Of a stretch of DNA of 64,000 nucleotides, positions 8,372-16,967 are shown piece by piece; within the stretch, counting starts at the first letter, position 1; every line of letters starts with the position of its first letter. Under the pieces are notes generated by a model. The model was given only the letters and a program-made list of their open reading frames with translations, had not been told where the DNA came from and ran no database searches. The DNA lies in the NCBI GenBank assembly GCA_021850325.1, contig JAJZMF010000004.1, positions 62,001-126,000 on the forward strand. Reading direction: 5' to 3'. Source of the stretch: Actinomycetes bacterium. GTDB lineage: Bacteria > Actinomycetota > Acidimicrobiia > Acidimicrobiales > Palsa-688. Both the position numbers and the translations under genes were made by a program.

Positions 8372-9355
8372 TCAGCCGTTGGACGCCGCCGCCCTCGGCC
8401 CCCGCCGGCGCCAGGCCCGCACGGCGCCCCGGAGGCCCAGGAGGAGGGTGCCGGCCAGCAGGGCGGCGAAGGCGAGAGGGCCTGTGGCCCGTAGGGCTGC
8501 CTGGCACCCGGCTACGAAGCCGGCGACGGCACCGTTCCAGGCCCGGGCCCAGCCCGAGGGGGGCCGGGGGGCGGCCGGCGGCACGAAGTGCGCGGTGAGC
8601 GTGATGCTGAGCGCCGAGTACGTCGTCTGGTTGGCCATGGACGCCAGCTGGCCGTGCAGTTGTGCCAGTTGGGCCTGAACGGCGTCCAGCTGGTCCTGGA
8701 CGGCGAGGACACTGCCGATGGTGGTGGCGCGGGCCATGATGGCCAGGTACTGCCTGCGGCTCGCTTCCAGGGAGGCGAGCTGGGCCTGAAGGCCGTTGTA
8801 CTGGTCGGTGACGTCCTGGGCCGAGGTGGTCAGCGAGCTCACCTCGCCCAGGGCGCGCACCGCGGCCACGGTGGCACCGAAACGGCCGTAGGGGACCTCC
8901 AGGACCACCGTCCCCTGGGCGGGTGAGCCGGCGGCGGCCGCCTGGGTGGTGGTGCTGGCCACGAAGCCCCCGTCAGCGGTGGCCAGGGTCGCCAGGGCCT
9001 GCAGGTCCCGTTGGAGGCTGCGGGCCGCCACCACGACGGTCGCGTTGCCAGTCTCGCGGACCCGCTCGGCGAAGCCGGCCGGTTGCGCCGACCCCACGGC
9101 AGGGGCCTCCGGGCGCGGGCCGGGCGCCAGGGCGTAGCCTGCCTGGTCCACTGGGTAGCGCGCCAGGGCACTGATGGCCGTCCCTGCCCGGGCGGTGCCC
9201 GTTCCGCCGGCGGCGCCGGCGCGGGCGGGAGGCGCCGCAACATGGGTGGAGGCGTGCAGGGCCCCTTCCAGGCCTGCCGTGCCGCCGGTGCCGGCCAAGC
9301 CCAGGGCGGTGAGGGCCAGGGCCAGGCGTCGGATCTTGGGTGATGTGCCGAGCAT
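8372..9355 (-). CDS. DUF4349 membrane-anchored protein
   Basis: This 327-residue protein has an N-terminal hydrophobic segment (residues about 8-25, after KIRR), consistent with a signal peptide or anchor. The DUF4349 core spans about 95-265: an ATVVVAARSLQRDLQAL strand-helix, GTVVLEVPYGRF, and a predicted coiled coil at LQAQLASLEASRRQYL and QDQLDAVQAQLAQLHGQLASM. A C-terminal transmembrane helix at about 290-312 is followed by a basic tail (WRRRGPR). DUF4349 proteins are membrane-anchored and of unknown function, often in actinobacterial envelopes. ATG start. It is divergent from the prolyl oligopeptidase gene. Confidence 0.82.
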   Translation of the reverse strand: MLGTSPKIRRLALALTALGLAGTGGTAGLEGALHASTHVAAPPARAGAAGGTGTARAGTAISALARYPVDQAGYALAPGPRPEAPAVGSAQPAGFAERVRETGNATVVVAARSLQRDLQALATLATADGGFVASTTTQAAAAGSPAQGTVVLEVPYGRFGATVAAVRALGEVSSLTTSAQDVTDQYNGLQAQLASLEASRRQYLAIMARATTIGSVLAVQDQLDAVQAQLAQLHGQLASMANQTTYSALSITLTAHFVPPAAPRPPSGWARAWNGAVAGFVAGCQAALRATGPLAFAALLAGTLLLGLRGAVRAWRRRGPRAAASNG

Positions 9356-9403
9356 GCCCGCTCAGTGCCGGCGCAGGCCCGGCGTCAACCGGCCCGGTGA
9401 CGC

Positions 9404-9409
9404 TAACTT
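9404..9409 (+). promoter_or_regulatory. TAACTT -10 box of a probably leaderless gene
   Basis: It lies 7 nt before the GTG at 9417 of the prolyl oligopeptidase gene. No Shine-Dalgarno sequence is present. Confidence 0.55.
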
Positions 9410-9416
9410 GCCGGGG

Positions 9417-11579
9417 GTGCCACTGACACCCCTGCCACCCCCGCCTCCGCCAAGCCGGTCATGTGACCAGGTCGACGAGCACCACGGGGAGGTGGTAGCC
9501 GACCCCTTCCGCTGGCTGGAGGACCTGGAGAGCACCGAGGTGGCCCGGTGGGCCGCCGCCCAGCAGGGGCGCACCGAGGCGTTCCTGGCCCGCCTGCCCC
9601 GGCGCGAGGTGTTCCGGTCCCTGCTGGCCCAGGCCTGGGACCACCCCCGGGCCGAGGTCCCCTTCCAGCGTGGCGAACGGTGGTTCCAGGAACGCAACAC
9701 CGGCCTGCAGGACCATGACGTGCTGTACGTTGCGTCGTCTCCGGGGGAACCCGGTCGTGCCCTGGTGGACCCCAACACCTTCTCCGAGGACGGGACCGTT
9801 TCCGTCAACCAGTACTCGGTGAGCCCCGGCGGCCGCTTGGTGGCGTACGCCCTCAGCACGGCCGGCTCCGACTGGCTGACCTGGCGCGTCCGGGACGTGG
9901 CCACGGGCAGCGACCTGCCCGACACCATCCGGTGGAGCAAGTTCGCCAACGCGGCCTGGGCGGGCGACGGGAGCGGCTTCTACTACACCCGCAGCGAACA
10001 ACCGCCCCCGGGCCAGGAGCTGACTGCCGCCACCGGGCCGACCAGCGTGATGTTCCACCACCTGGGCTCCGCCCAGGTGGACGACGAGGTGGTCTACGAC
10101 TGTGCCGAGCACCCGGACTGGGAGCCCGGGGTGGAGGTGACCGAGGACGGGCGCTACCTCGTGGTGACAGTGAACATCGGTACCGCACCCGAGGCCCGGG
10201 TGGACGTCATGGACCTCGAGCGCCCGGCGGCCGGTTTTGCCCCGCTCGTCGAGGGCTTCGTGTGCCGGGCCGAGGTGGTCTGCAACGTGGGCGAGGACTT
10301 CTGGTTCCTCACCGATGCTGCGGCGCCCCGGTGCCGGCTGGTGCGCAGCCGTCCCGGACGTGCCACCCCCGGTACCTGGCAGGAGGTCGTCCCCGAGCAA
10401 CCCGAGGTGCTGGTCGGCGTGGCCAACTGCGGGGGCCGGCTTGCCTGCCACTACCTGAGGGACGCCAGCTCGGCCGTGGTGCTGCACGACCCCGATGGGC
10501 GCCGGGTGGGCGAGCTGGCGGTGCCCGGGCTGTCGTCGCTCTCCCAGGTGTACTCGGCGGCGGGAGCCGTTGGCCGCCACGACGCTGCGCTCGCCCACTT
10601 CAAAGTGCGCTCGTTCACCAGCCCGGGCCGGATCTGGCAGTGGGACACAGCTACGGGCCGGACGTCACCCCTGCCGCTTGTCGGTGCGCCTGCGGGGGCG
10701 GGTGCCGAGGGCGAGGCGGGCGAGGGGGAGGGGGACGAGGGCGCCGAACTGGTGACCGAACGGGCCATGGTCGAGGTGGCGGGGCTGGGCCGGGTGCCGC
10801 TCTTCCTCACCCACAGGAGGGACGTGCAGCCTGACGGGGACACCCCGGCTCTGCTCTGGGGCTACGGGGGCTTCAACATCCCCATCACGCCCATGTACTC
10901 GCCATGGGCGGCGCTCTTCGCCCGCCTGGGAGGGCTGTCCGCCGTCGCCGTGCTGCCCGGTGGGGGTGAGTACGGGCGCGAGTGGTACGACGCGGGCCGT
11001 CTGGCCCAAAAGCAGAACGTGTTCGACGCCTTCTCGGAGTGCGCGCGGTGGTTGACGGCCTCCGGCTGGAGCAGGCCTGCTCGCATCGCGGTCAACGGCG
11101 GGTCCAACGGGGGGCTGCTGGTGGCGGCCTGTCTCGTGCAGCACCCCGAGCTCTTCGGGGCCGCCGTGCCCGAGGTCGGCGTCCTGGACATGCTGCGCTT
11201 CCACCTGTTCACGATCGGATGGGCCTGGAAGAGCGACTTCGGGGACCCCGTTGACCCCGAGCAGTACCGCTGGCTGCGCTCGTACTCACCCGTGCACAAC
11301 ATCCGCCCGGGCACCCGGTACCCGCCCGTGATGGTCGTGACCGCCGACCACGACGACCGGGTGGTGCCGGCCCACTCGTTCAAGTTCGCCGCCGCCCTGC
11401 AGCAGCAGGAGGTGCGGGGCAGTGCCGGGCCCGTGCTCCTACGGGTGGAAGCTTCCGCCGGTCACGGCCACGGCATGCCGACGAGCAAGCTGGTGGCGGA
11501 GAGGGCTGACGTGCTGGCCTTCCTGGACTGGGCGGTAGGACCGCTCGAGCGGCGGCCCCTCGCTGAGGTTACTAATTAG
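9417..11579 (+). CDS. Prolyl oligopeptidase family serine peptidase (S9A)
   Basis: This 720-residue enzyme is of standard S9A length. It opens with the family-typical DPFRWLEDLES segment, continues through a seven-bladed propeller (about residues 70-430) and ends in an alpha/beta-hydrolase domain. The catalytic Ser is in GGSNGG (about 563), the Asp in DHDDRV (about 646) and the His in AGHGHG (about 683). It cleaves after proline in short peptides, usually in the cytoplasm, and no signal peptide is seen. The start is the GTG 7 nt after a TAACTT box. Longer in-frame starts would run into the divergent DUF4349 gene. The TAG stop lies inside the operator of the next gene. Confidence 0.92.
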   Translation: MPLTPLPPPPPPSRSCDQVDEHHGEVVADPFRWLEDLESTEVARWAAAQQGRTEAFLARLPRREVFRSLLAQAWDHPRAEVPFQRGERWFQERNTGLQDHDVLYVASSPGEPGRALVDPNTFSEDGTVSVNQYSVSPGGRLVAYALSTAGSDWLTWRVRDVATGSDLPDTIRWSKFANAAWAGDGSGFYYTRSEQPPPGQELTAATGPTSVMFHHLGSAQVDDEVVYDCAEHPDWEPGVEVTEDGRYLVVTVNIGTAPEARVDVMDLERPAAGFAPLVEGFVCRAEVVCNVGEDFWFLTDAAAPRCRLVRSRPGRATPGTWQEVVPEQPEVLVGVANCGGRLACHYLRDASSAVVLHDPDGRRVGELAVPGLSSLSQVYSAAGAVGRHDAALAHFKVRSFTSPGRIWQWDTATGRTSPLPLVGAPAGAGAEGEAGEGEGDEGAELVTERAMVEVAGLGRVPLFLTHRRDVQPDGDTPALLWGYGGFNIPITPMYSPWAALFARLGGLSAVAVLPGGGEYGREWYDAGRLAQKQNVFDAFSECARWLTASGWSRPARIAVNGGSNGGLLVAACLVQHPELFGAAVPEVGVLDMLRFHLFTIGWAWKSDFGDPVDPEQYRWLRSYSPVHNIRPGTRYPPVMVVTADHDDRVVPAHSFKFAAALQQQEVRGSAGPVLLRVEASAGHGHGMPTSKLVAERADVLAFLDWAVGPLERRPLAEVTN

Positions 11580-11591
11580 TGCTAAGTTAAC
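11569..11591 (+). promoter_or_regulatory. Operator and promoter of the B12 regulator: palindrome TTAGTGCTAA
   Basis: An AT-rich block in very GC-rich DNA holds the perfect palindrome TTAGTGCTAA (11576-11585). It overlaps a TAAGTT -10 box (11583-11588), which lies 6 nt before the regulator's GTG. The same palindrome, in the same relation to a -10 box, recurs at 16948-16957. A protein bound here would block RNA polymerase, consistent with self-repression by the B12-binding regulator. The binding protein is inferred. Confidence 0.75.
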
Positions 11592-11594
11592 GGT

Positions 11595-12494
11595 GTGGCG
11601 ACCTCCGGTGAACCGCCCACCGACGCGGGCTCGGCACCCCTGAGCCTGGCGGAGGTGGCCGAGACGCTGGGGGTCCACTACATGACCGTCTACCGCTATG
11701 TGCGGACCGGTCGCCTGCCTGCCCGGCGCGCGGCGAGTGGGGACTGGCAGGTCGAGGCGGCTGACCTGTCGGCGTTGCGGCGGGGACCGGCAGGGCCGGC
11801 CCGGGGGCGGCCCAAGGTCGACCCGAGGTCCAACTTGGAGGCCCGCATGCTGGCGGGCGACGAGGCCGGGGCGTGGGCTCTGGTCGAGTCGGCTCTGGGC
11901 TCGGGCACGACCCCACAGGAGCTTCTACTGGACGTCCTTGCTCCCACCATGAGCGCGATCGGAGAGCGGTGGCTCCAGGGGACGCTGAGCATCGCCGACG
12001 AGCACCGCTCGAGTGCCGTCGCCACCCGCCTGGTGAGCCGCCTGGGTGCCAGGTTCAACCCCCGGGGGCTCAAGAAGGGCACCGTGGTGCTGGCGGCACC
12101 GGCGGGGGAGCTCCACGCCCTGCCCGTGGCCATAGCCGCCAACCTGCTCCGCTGGCAGGGCTTCGAGGTGGTCGAACTGGGGGCCGACACCCCGGCCGAG
12201 GCCGTGGCGGGGGCTGTGGCGGCCGAGATGGCGCCCGGGCGCTCCGGCGTGTTCGCAGTGGCCCTGGCCTGCACCACCACCTCGGCCCTGCCTGCGGCGG
12301 CACTGACGCTCAGCCTCCTGCGCGAGCTCTCACCCCGTCCTCCCCTCCTGTTGGGAGGCGCCGGCGTGGGCACCCGGGCCGAGGCGCTGGAACTGGGGGC
12401 CGACGTCTACAGCGGCAAGCGGGCCGACGAGCTGGTGTCCGCCCTCGAGGCTCTGGTGCCGGCTCGCCGCAACGGCCGCAAGACCCGAGCCTGA
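11595..12494 (+). CDS. CarH/LitR-like B12-binding transcriptional regulator (putative photoreceptor)
   Basis: This 299-residue regulator has an N-terminal MerR/excisionase-type HTH (about residues 17-65, LSLAEVAETLGVHYMTVYRY). A helical cap domain (about 80-155) and a C-terminal cobalamin-binding Rossmann domain (about 160-285) follow. In the cap, W126-x9-E136-H137 matches the W-x9-EH motif that contacts adenosylcobalamin in CarH/LitR photoreceptors. The B12-binding ExH is GELHALP (His about 174), a variant of the usual ExHxxG. Family members bind DNA as AdoCbl-loaded tetramers in the dark and release it when light breaks the Co-C bond. The nearby photolyase and lipid genes, and the repeated palindrome at both promoters, fit that role. 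Light response here is inferred. Leaderless GTG start. Confidence 0.85.
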   Translation: MATSGEPPTDAGSAPLSLAEVAETLGVHYMTVYRYVRTGRLPARRAASGDWQVEAADLSALRRGPAGPARGRPKVDPRSNLEARMLAGDEAGAWALVESALGSGTTPQELLLDVLAPTMSAIGERWLQGTLSIADEHRSSAVATRLVSRLGARFNPRGLKKGTVVLAAPAGELHALPVAIAANLLRWQGFEVVELGADTPAEAVAGAVAAEMAPGRSGVFAVALACTTTSALPAAALTLSLLRELSPRPPLLLGGAGVGTRAEALELGADVYSGKRADELVSALEALVPARRNGRKTRA

Positions 12495-12537
12495 GGCTGT
12501 ACCGGAGCCTGCCCACCGGCCGGCCCCGGGCGCGCTG

Positions 12538-13449
12538 TCAGCGAGCGCCGGAGCTTTGGCCGGCCGGGGAACCGGCAGTCTCGGGGAGGCTACGGGCCCG
12601 GCCGGACCGGGCGGCCTCCAGCGCCCAGTCGGGCGGGCGGCGCAGGGAAGAGGCGAGGTGCAGCCTCTCCATGGCACGGATGCCCCACCACGTCGGGTCG
12701 AGCTCGAAGCGGCTCAGCCCCTGGCGGGCACTGTTGGGGAAGCGGTGGTGGTTGTTGTGCCAGCCTTCGCCCAGCACGAGCGCAGATACGAACCAGTTGT
12801 TGCGGCTGTCGTCCCGGGTGTCGAACCTCCGGGCACCGAAGCGGTGGGCGAGCGAGTTGACGGCAAAGGTCGAGTGGTAGAGCAGGACTGTGGGCACGGC
12901 GAAGCCCCACAGCGCCATGCGCAGAGCCTCGGATGGGCCGCCCAGCAGCGCGCCACCGACGGCGCAGGCACCGAGGAGGGCACCGGGGGCGACGTACTCA
13001 TAGCGGTCGAGCCACACGAGTTCGGGGAAGCGGGCCAGGTCCTGCACCCGGGACCAGCGTGTGGCGGCGTTGCGAGGGTCGAAGATCCAAAGGACGTGGC
13101 TGTACCAGAAGCCGTCCGTCACCGGGGAGTGGGGGTCCCCGGGCCGGTCGGTGTAGAGGTGGTGCTCGCGATGGTGCCCCACCCACCACAGCGGTCCCCT
13201 CTGGGCTGCGGCAGCGCCCAGCAGGGCGCCCAGCAACTGGACGGCGCGGGGCACGCGGAAGGAGCGGTGGGAGAAGTAGCGGTGGTAGAAGGCCGTGATG
13301 CCGAAGGCCCGCGCCAGGTAGGAGGCCAGGCCCACTGCCAACGCCGCTCTGTCCCAGCCCACGAGCAAGGTGCCCAGTACGGAGAGGTTCAGGGCCATGA
13401 AGGGCAGGCCCAGCTTCCACAGGCTGGGGCGGGCCCCGCCGGCGTTCAC
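12538..13449 (-). CDS. Fatty-acid (acyl-CoA delta-9 type) desaturase
   Basis: This integral-membrane di-iron desaturase of 303 residues has the three His boxes HRYFSH, HHREHH and HNNHH (in GEGWHNNHHRFPNSA). Hydrophobic segments lie near residues 15-45 and 155-195. It would introduce a double bond into a saturated acyl chain with O2 and an electron donor at the membrane. I chose GTG at 13449 because it overlaps the stop of the upstream methyltransferase gene (GTGA), like other joints in this operon. A TTG at 13479 is in frame. It is last in a four-gene reverse-strand operon, so the unsaturated chain may be the substrate for the preceding methyltransferase. It converges on the B12 regulator with a 43-bp gap. 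Confidence 0.92.
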   Translation of the reverse strand: MNAGGARPSLWKLGLPFMALNLSVLGTLLVGWDRAALAVGLASYLARAFGITAFYHRYFSHRSFRVPRAVQLLGALLGAAAAQRGPLWWVGHHREHHLYTDRPGDPHSPVTDGFWYSHVLWIFDPRNAATRWSRVQDLARFPELVWLDRYEYVAPGALLGACAVGGALLGGPSEALRMALWGFAVPTVLLYHSTFAVNSLAHRFGARRFDTRDDSRNNWFVSALVLGEGWHNNHHRFPNSARQGLSRFELDPTWWGIRAMERLHLASSLRRPPDWALEAARSGRARSLPETAGSPAGQSSGAR

Positions 13450-14792
13450 ACCAGGCGTGGGCGCAGGTCCGCGCGCCAACCAGGCTTGGTCAGGACCATC
13501 TGGACGTCGCTTATGTGGCGCTCGCTGAACGATGCCTCACAGTAGGCCAGGTAGAGCTGCCACAGCCGCATGAACCTGTCGTCGGCCCCCAGGCCCTGGA
13601 GGCGGGGCCGCCCGGCGGCCTCCAGGTTGGCGCCCCACAGGCGCAGCGTCCGGGCGTAGTGAGCGCCGATGTCCTCCAGGTCCACCAGGCTCAGGTCCGT
13701 GGCGCGGGCGACCGAGGCGCTCAGTGAAGCCACCGAGGGTATGCACCCGCCGGGGAAGACCATGTGCCGTACGAAGTCGCGGTGGCGCTTGGCCCTTTCA
13801 AAACTGCGGTCGTCGATGACTATCGCCTGGACCACCGCCAGGCCGTCCGGCTCGAGCAGGGAAGCGAGCTTGGCGAGGAAGCGGTCGTGCAGGCGCCAGT
13901 CCACGGCTTCGACCATCTCCAGGGACACCAGCTTGTCGAACCTGCCGCTCAGGTCGCGCCAGTCGCGTTCCAGCACCGTGACCCGGTCGTCGAGGCCGGC
14001 CGCACGCACCCGTTCCTCGGCATAGCGACGTTGCTCGGCCGAGATGGTGGTGGTCGTGACCCGGCACCCGGTGCGGGTGGCTGCGTAGATGGCGAAGCTC
14101 CCCCAGCCGGTACCGATCTCGAGGACGTGGTCGCCGGGACCGAGCGACGCCTTGGCGCACACACGGGCCAGCTTGGCTTCCTGAGCCTGGTCCAGTGAGC
14201 TCGCCGGGCTGTCGAACACGGCACAGGAGTACATCATCGAGGGCCCGAGCATGACCTCGAAGAACTGGTTCGAGAGGTTGTAGTGGGAGGCGATGTTCTC
14301 CAGGTCGTCCGAACGGGACGGGGCCCCCTGACGGGACGGCACGTCGAGCACGGGTGAGAGGTACGAGCCCAGCCGGTCGAGCACCGAGCGGGGGCCCTCC
14401 GTCCAGCGGTAGAGGACGCGGACCACCTCCACCAGGTCGGGTGAGCTCCACCAGCCGCTCACGTAGGAACGGCCCAGCCCCACCGAGCCCCGTCCCAGTA
14501 CGGCGGCGTAGGCACGGCGGTCGTGGACCGTCATCTCGGCCGTGGGGGACCCCCGGCCCAGGCGCACGCTGCCGGTGCCGTCGTGCACGACCAATGTCCC
14601 CGACCGGGCCCGACGGGCCAGCCGGGTGAGGACGAGGCGCGCCAGGTCCGGCAACGGCGCTGCGCCGGGCGCGGCGTGGCGGAGCAGGGAGGCGGGCTGG
14701 AGGCCGGGTCCATCGCCCCGCTGCCTGTCCGGCAGCCCCGTGCCCGGCACCTGGTGTACCGGACGGGGGGAAGCTAGGTCGACGACGTCCAC
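13446..14792 (-). CDS. Cyclopropane-fatty-acyl-phospholipid synthase family methyltransferase
   Basis: This 448-residue SAM-dependent methyltransferase of the CFA-synthase family has an N-terminal lipid-binding part (about 1-140). A Rossmann methyltransferase domain follows, with HVLEIGTGWGSFAIYAA (SAM site, about 210-226) and the HYNLSNQFF entry motif typical of CFA synthases. It would add a methylene or methyl carbon to a double bond of membrane phospholipid acyl chains. Homologues encoded with a FAD oxidoreductase and DUF1365 occur in singlet-oxygen and light-response operons of proteobacteria, where some make methylated or furan fatty acids rather than cyclopropanes. The product here is unknown. 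The GTG start overlaps DUF1365 by 19 bp. Confidence 0.88.
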   Translation of the reverse strand: MDVVDLASPRPVHQVPGTGLPDRQRGDGPGLQPASLLRHAAPGAAPLPDLARLVLTRLARRARSGTLVVHDGTGSVRLGRGSPTAEMTVHDRRAYAAVLGRGSVGLGRSYVSGWWSSPDLVEVVRVLYRWTEGPRSVLDRLGSYLSPVLDVPSRQGAPSRSDDLENIASHYNLSNQFFEVMLGPSMMYSCAVFDSPASSLDQAQEAKLARVCAKASLGPGDHVLEIGTGWGSFAIYAATRTGCRVTTTTISAEQRRYAEERVRAAGLDDRVTVLERDWRDLSGRFDKLVSLEMVEAVDWRLHDRFLAKLASLLEPDGLAVVQAIVIDDRSFERAKRHRDFVRHMVFPGGCIPSVASLSASVARATDLSLVDLEDIGAHYARTLRLWGANLEAAGRPRLQGLGADDRFMRLWQLYLAYCEASFSERHISDVQMVLTKPGWRADLRPRLV

Positions 14793-15640
14793 TGGGCGTG
14801 GGCCTCCTGTTCGGTGCTCCTTGTGGGACGGCGGCGCCTGCCCGTCTTGTCCGGGTGGGTGAACAACGGCGCCCCCTTCAGTACCAGGCGGGCGGCCTGG
14901 GTGTAGATACCGGCGCTCACCCGGTGCGCCATGGCCGGGTAGTCGCGCAGGTACGCCGACATGGCCCTCCGGTCCAGGGGGGAGCGCTGCAGGCTGAGGA
15001 CTGCGGTGAGCAGCCGCTGCCCGGCGCCCAGGAGGTCGAGCTGCACCCTGAGGTCTTCCCCCGGGGCCGTGTAGCTCAGGCGGTACTCGGTCCCCATGGG
15101 CAGGAAAGGCGAGACGTGCATCTCCTTGGCGAACCGGTGCTCCCCCGGGCTGCCCATGACGTAGTAGTGGTGCTCGTGCCACGGCGTGTTCTCCACGTCG
15201 GCCACCAGGGTCTCGGTGCCTCCCGAGGCGCCCAGGCAGAAGTAGAGCGAGATGGGGTTGAACAGCCAGCCCCAGGTGCGCACATTGGCCAGCAACGCCA
15301 CCCGGCCGGCGGGCCGGAGCCCCGTCCGTTCGGCCACCAGCCCACGGACCGCACCGTCAAGGGCCGTGCCCGGGGCTCCCAGGAAGTCGTCCCTGCGCAG
15401 CCACACGGGGGCGGGGTGCCTGGATGACCACAGGGGGTGAGAGGCTGCCACACGGTCGATCTCGTCCAGGTAGAGCAGGGGCATGGCCACCCGGTAGGTG
15501 AAGCGGTGACGGGGGCCCGGTCCGTGCCGGCTGTGGTGGAGGGTGCCGGTGTACAGGGCGCTCGACAGGCCCGCCTCCGGTACGCCCGCCTCATGCATGC
15601 TCCCGAGCTGCGCCGTGGCCATGGTGCCACCGGCCGTCAC
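14774..15640 (-). CDS. DUF1365 family protein
   Basis: This 288-residue member of DUF1365 has characteristic segments including LYTGTLHHSRHGPGPRHRFTY near residue 30, GWLFNPISLYFC, ENTPWHEHHYYV and KEMHVSPFLPM. Biochemical function is unknown. The gene is almost always next to a FAD-dependent amine-oxidase-like gene and a CFA-type methyltransferase gene, as here, which points to lipid modification. The start is GTG at 15640, overlapping the oxidoreductase stop (GTGA). Longer frames upstream are antisense-like and low in complexity. Confidence 0.85.
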   Translation of the reverse strand: MTAGGTMATAQLGSMHEAGVPEAGLSSALYTGTLHHSRHGPGPRHRFTYRVAMPLLYLDEIDRVAASHPLWSSRHPAPVWLRRDDFLGAPGTALDGAVRGLVAERTGLRPAGRVALLANVRTWGWLFNPISLYFCLGASGGTETLVADVENTPWHEHHYYVMGSPGEHRFAKEMHVSPFLPMGTEYRLSYTAPGEDLRVQLDLLGAGQRLLTAVLSLQRSPLDRRAMSAYLRDYPAMAHRVSAGIYTQAARLVLKGAPLFTHPDKTGRRRRPTRSTEQEAHAQWTSST

Positions 15641-16887
15641 ATCGGCACCCCCAGCTTCCGGCATGTCTCCACCGCGCTGCGCATCCCGTCCTCGTGGAAA
15701 CCGTAGCCCCAGTAGGCCCCACAGAACCAGGTCCGCTGATGCCCGTCCAGCTCCTCCCGGCGCTTCTGGGCCGCGACCGTGCGACTGTCCATCACGGGGT
15801 GGGCGTAGGGGATGTGGGCCACCACCTTGTCCGGGTCGACGGCTTCGGGCTGGTTGAGGGTGACGAGCACGGGGGCCCGTGACGCTATCCCCTGGAGGCT
15901 GTTCATGTGGTACGTGAGCGTCGCCCGCTCGGCACCGCCCAGCGGACGGCGGTAGTTCCAGCTGGCCCACGCTCTGCGGGCCCGGGGCATCAGGCTGGCA
16001 TCGGTGTGCAGGGTCGCCACGTTGGGCTGGTAGGCGATCTGGCCCAGCACCTCGCGCTCGAGCCGGTCGGCGTCGGAGAGCAGCGCCAGGGCCTGGTCGC
16101 TGTGCGTGGCGAGGACCACGTGGTCGAACACCTCGGGCCCGTACCGGGTCACCAGCTCCACACCCCCGTCGTGACGCCTGACCTTCTCGACCGGGGTGGA
16201 GACGTGGACCCGGCCCTCGGCCTCCAGTGGCGCCAGCAGCTTCTGCACATAACGCTGGGACCCACCCGAGACCGTGCGCCAGTGGGGCTGGTCGCGCACG
16301 CGCAGCAGGCCGTGGCGCTCGAAGAACCGGGCGAAGGTGACGGCGGGTATGCCGGTGAAAGCGGACGGCGGTGACGACCAGATCGAGGATCCGATGGGCA
16401 CCAGGTACCAGTCCACGAGCTCCCGGGACCAGCGGTGCTCAGCCAGCATCTCGGCCAGCGTGTAGCTGTCCCGCGGCGGGTTCTCGAGCAGCCGTAGGGC
16501 CGCCCGGTTGAAGCGGGCGATATCGGCCAGCATCCGCCAGAAGGCGGGCTTCAGGGCGTTGGTGGGCTGGGCGAAGACGGTGGCGAGCGAGGTCCCCCGC
16601 CACTCGGTGCCGGTCACGGCGTCCGAGACACCGAAGCTCATGTCGCTCGGCTGGGTCTGCACGCCCAGTTCTGCGAGAAGCCGGGTGAAGAGGGGGTACG
16701 TCCGCTCGTTGTAGACGATGAACCCGGTGTCCACGTCCACCGAGGCGTCGGGCAGTTCCACGCGCTTGGTGTTGCTGTGGCCGCCGGTCCGGTCGTCGGA
16801 CTCGAAGACGACCACGTCGTGACGACGGTGCAGGAGGTGGGCGCAGGCAAGGCCGGATATCCCGGTGCCGACGATAGCTATGCGCAC
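15637..16887 (-). CDS. FAD-dependent amine-oxidase-like oxidoreductase
   Basis: This 416-residue flavoprotein opens with the dinucleotide-binding motif IVGTGISGLACA and FESDDRTGGHSNT, and has a C-terminal FCGAYWGYGFHEDG FAD contact. It belongs to the NAD(P)/FAD amine-oxidase-like group linked genetically to DUF1365 and CFA-type methyltransferases. In proteobacterial relatives it takes part in making methylated, desaturated or furan-type fatty acids. The GTG start has a clear ggagagg ribosome site 6 nt upstream. It is first gene of the reverse-strand operon, about 50 nt from the predicted transcription start in the shared TTAGCACTAA operator. It is probably light-induced through the B12 regulator (inferred). 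Confidence 0.88.
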   Translation of the reverse strand: MRIAIVGTGISGLACAHLLHRRHDVVVFESDDRTGGHSNTKRVELPDASVDVDTGFIVYNERTYPLFTRLLAELGVQTQPSDMSFGVSDAVTGTEWRGTSLATVFAQPTNALKPAFWRMLADIARFNRAALRLLENPPRDSYTLAEMLAEHRWSRELVDWYLVPIGSSIWSSPPSAFTGIPAVTFARFFERHGLLRVRDQPHWRTVSGGSQRYVQKLLAPLEAEGRVHVSTPVEKVRRHDGGVELVTRYGPEVFDHVVLATHSDQALALLSDADRLEREVLGQIAYQPNVATLHTDASLMPRARRAWASWNYRRPLGGAERATLTYHMNSLQGIASRAPVLVTLNQPEAVDPDKVVAHIPYAHPVMDSRTVAAQKRREELDGHQRTWFCGAYWGYGFHEDGMRSAVETCRKLGVPM

Positions 16888-16942
16888 TCGTGTCCTCTCC
16901 GGGCGTGCCCGCCCTGTGCCGACCGGCTGCCACCGGACCGTG

Positions 16943-16962
16943 TCAATTTAGCACTAAACTAG
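16943..16962. promoter_or_regulatory. Bidirectional operator-promoter: palindrome TTAGCACTAA
   Basis: The palindrome TTAGCACTAA (16948-16957) is the reverse complement of the one at 11576-11585. Read on the minus strand, TTTAGTGCTAAATTGAC matches ATTAGTGCTAAGTTAAC of the regulator promoter at 14 of 17 positions. It overlaps a -10 box on each strand: TAAACT (16955-16960), 7 nt before the GTG at 16968, and TAAATT on the minus strand (16950-16945). One bound dimer or tetramer could shut both operons. Confidence 0.75.
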
Positions 16963-16967
16963 CGTTC

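Noticed and set aside
14793-15182. Long upstream extension of the CFA-type methyltransferase
   Set aside because: It lies within the DUF1365 gene in another frame and is low complexity. GTG 14792 is the sensible start.
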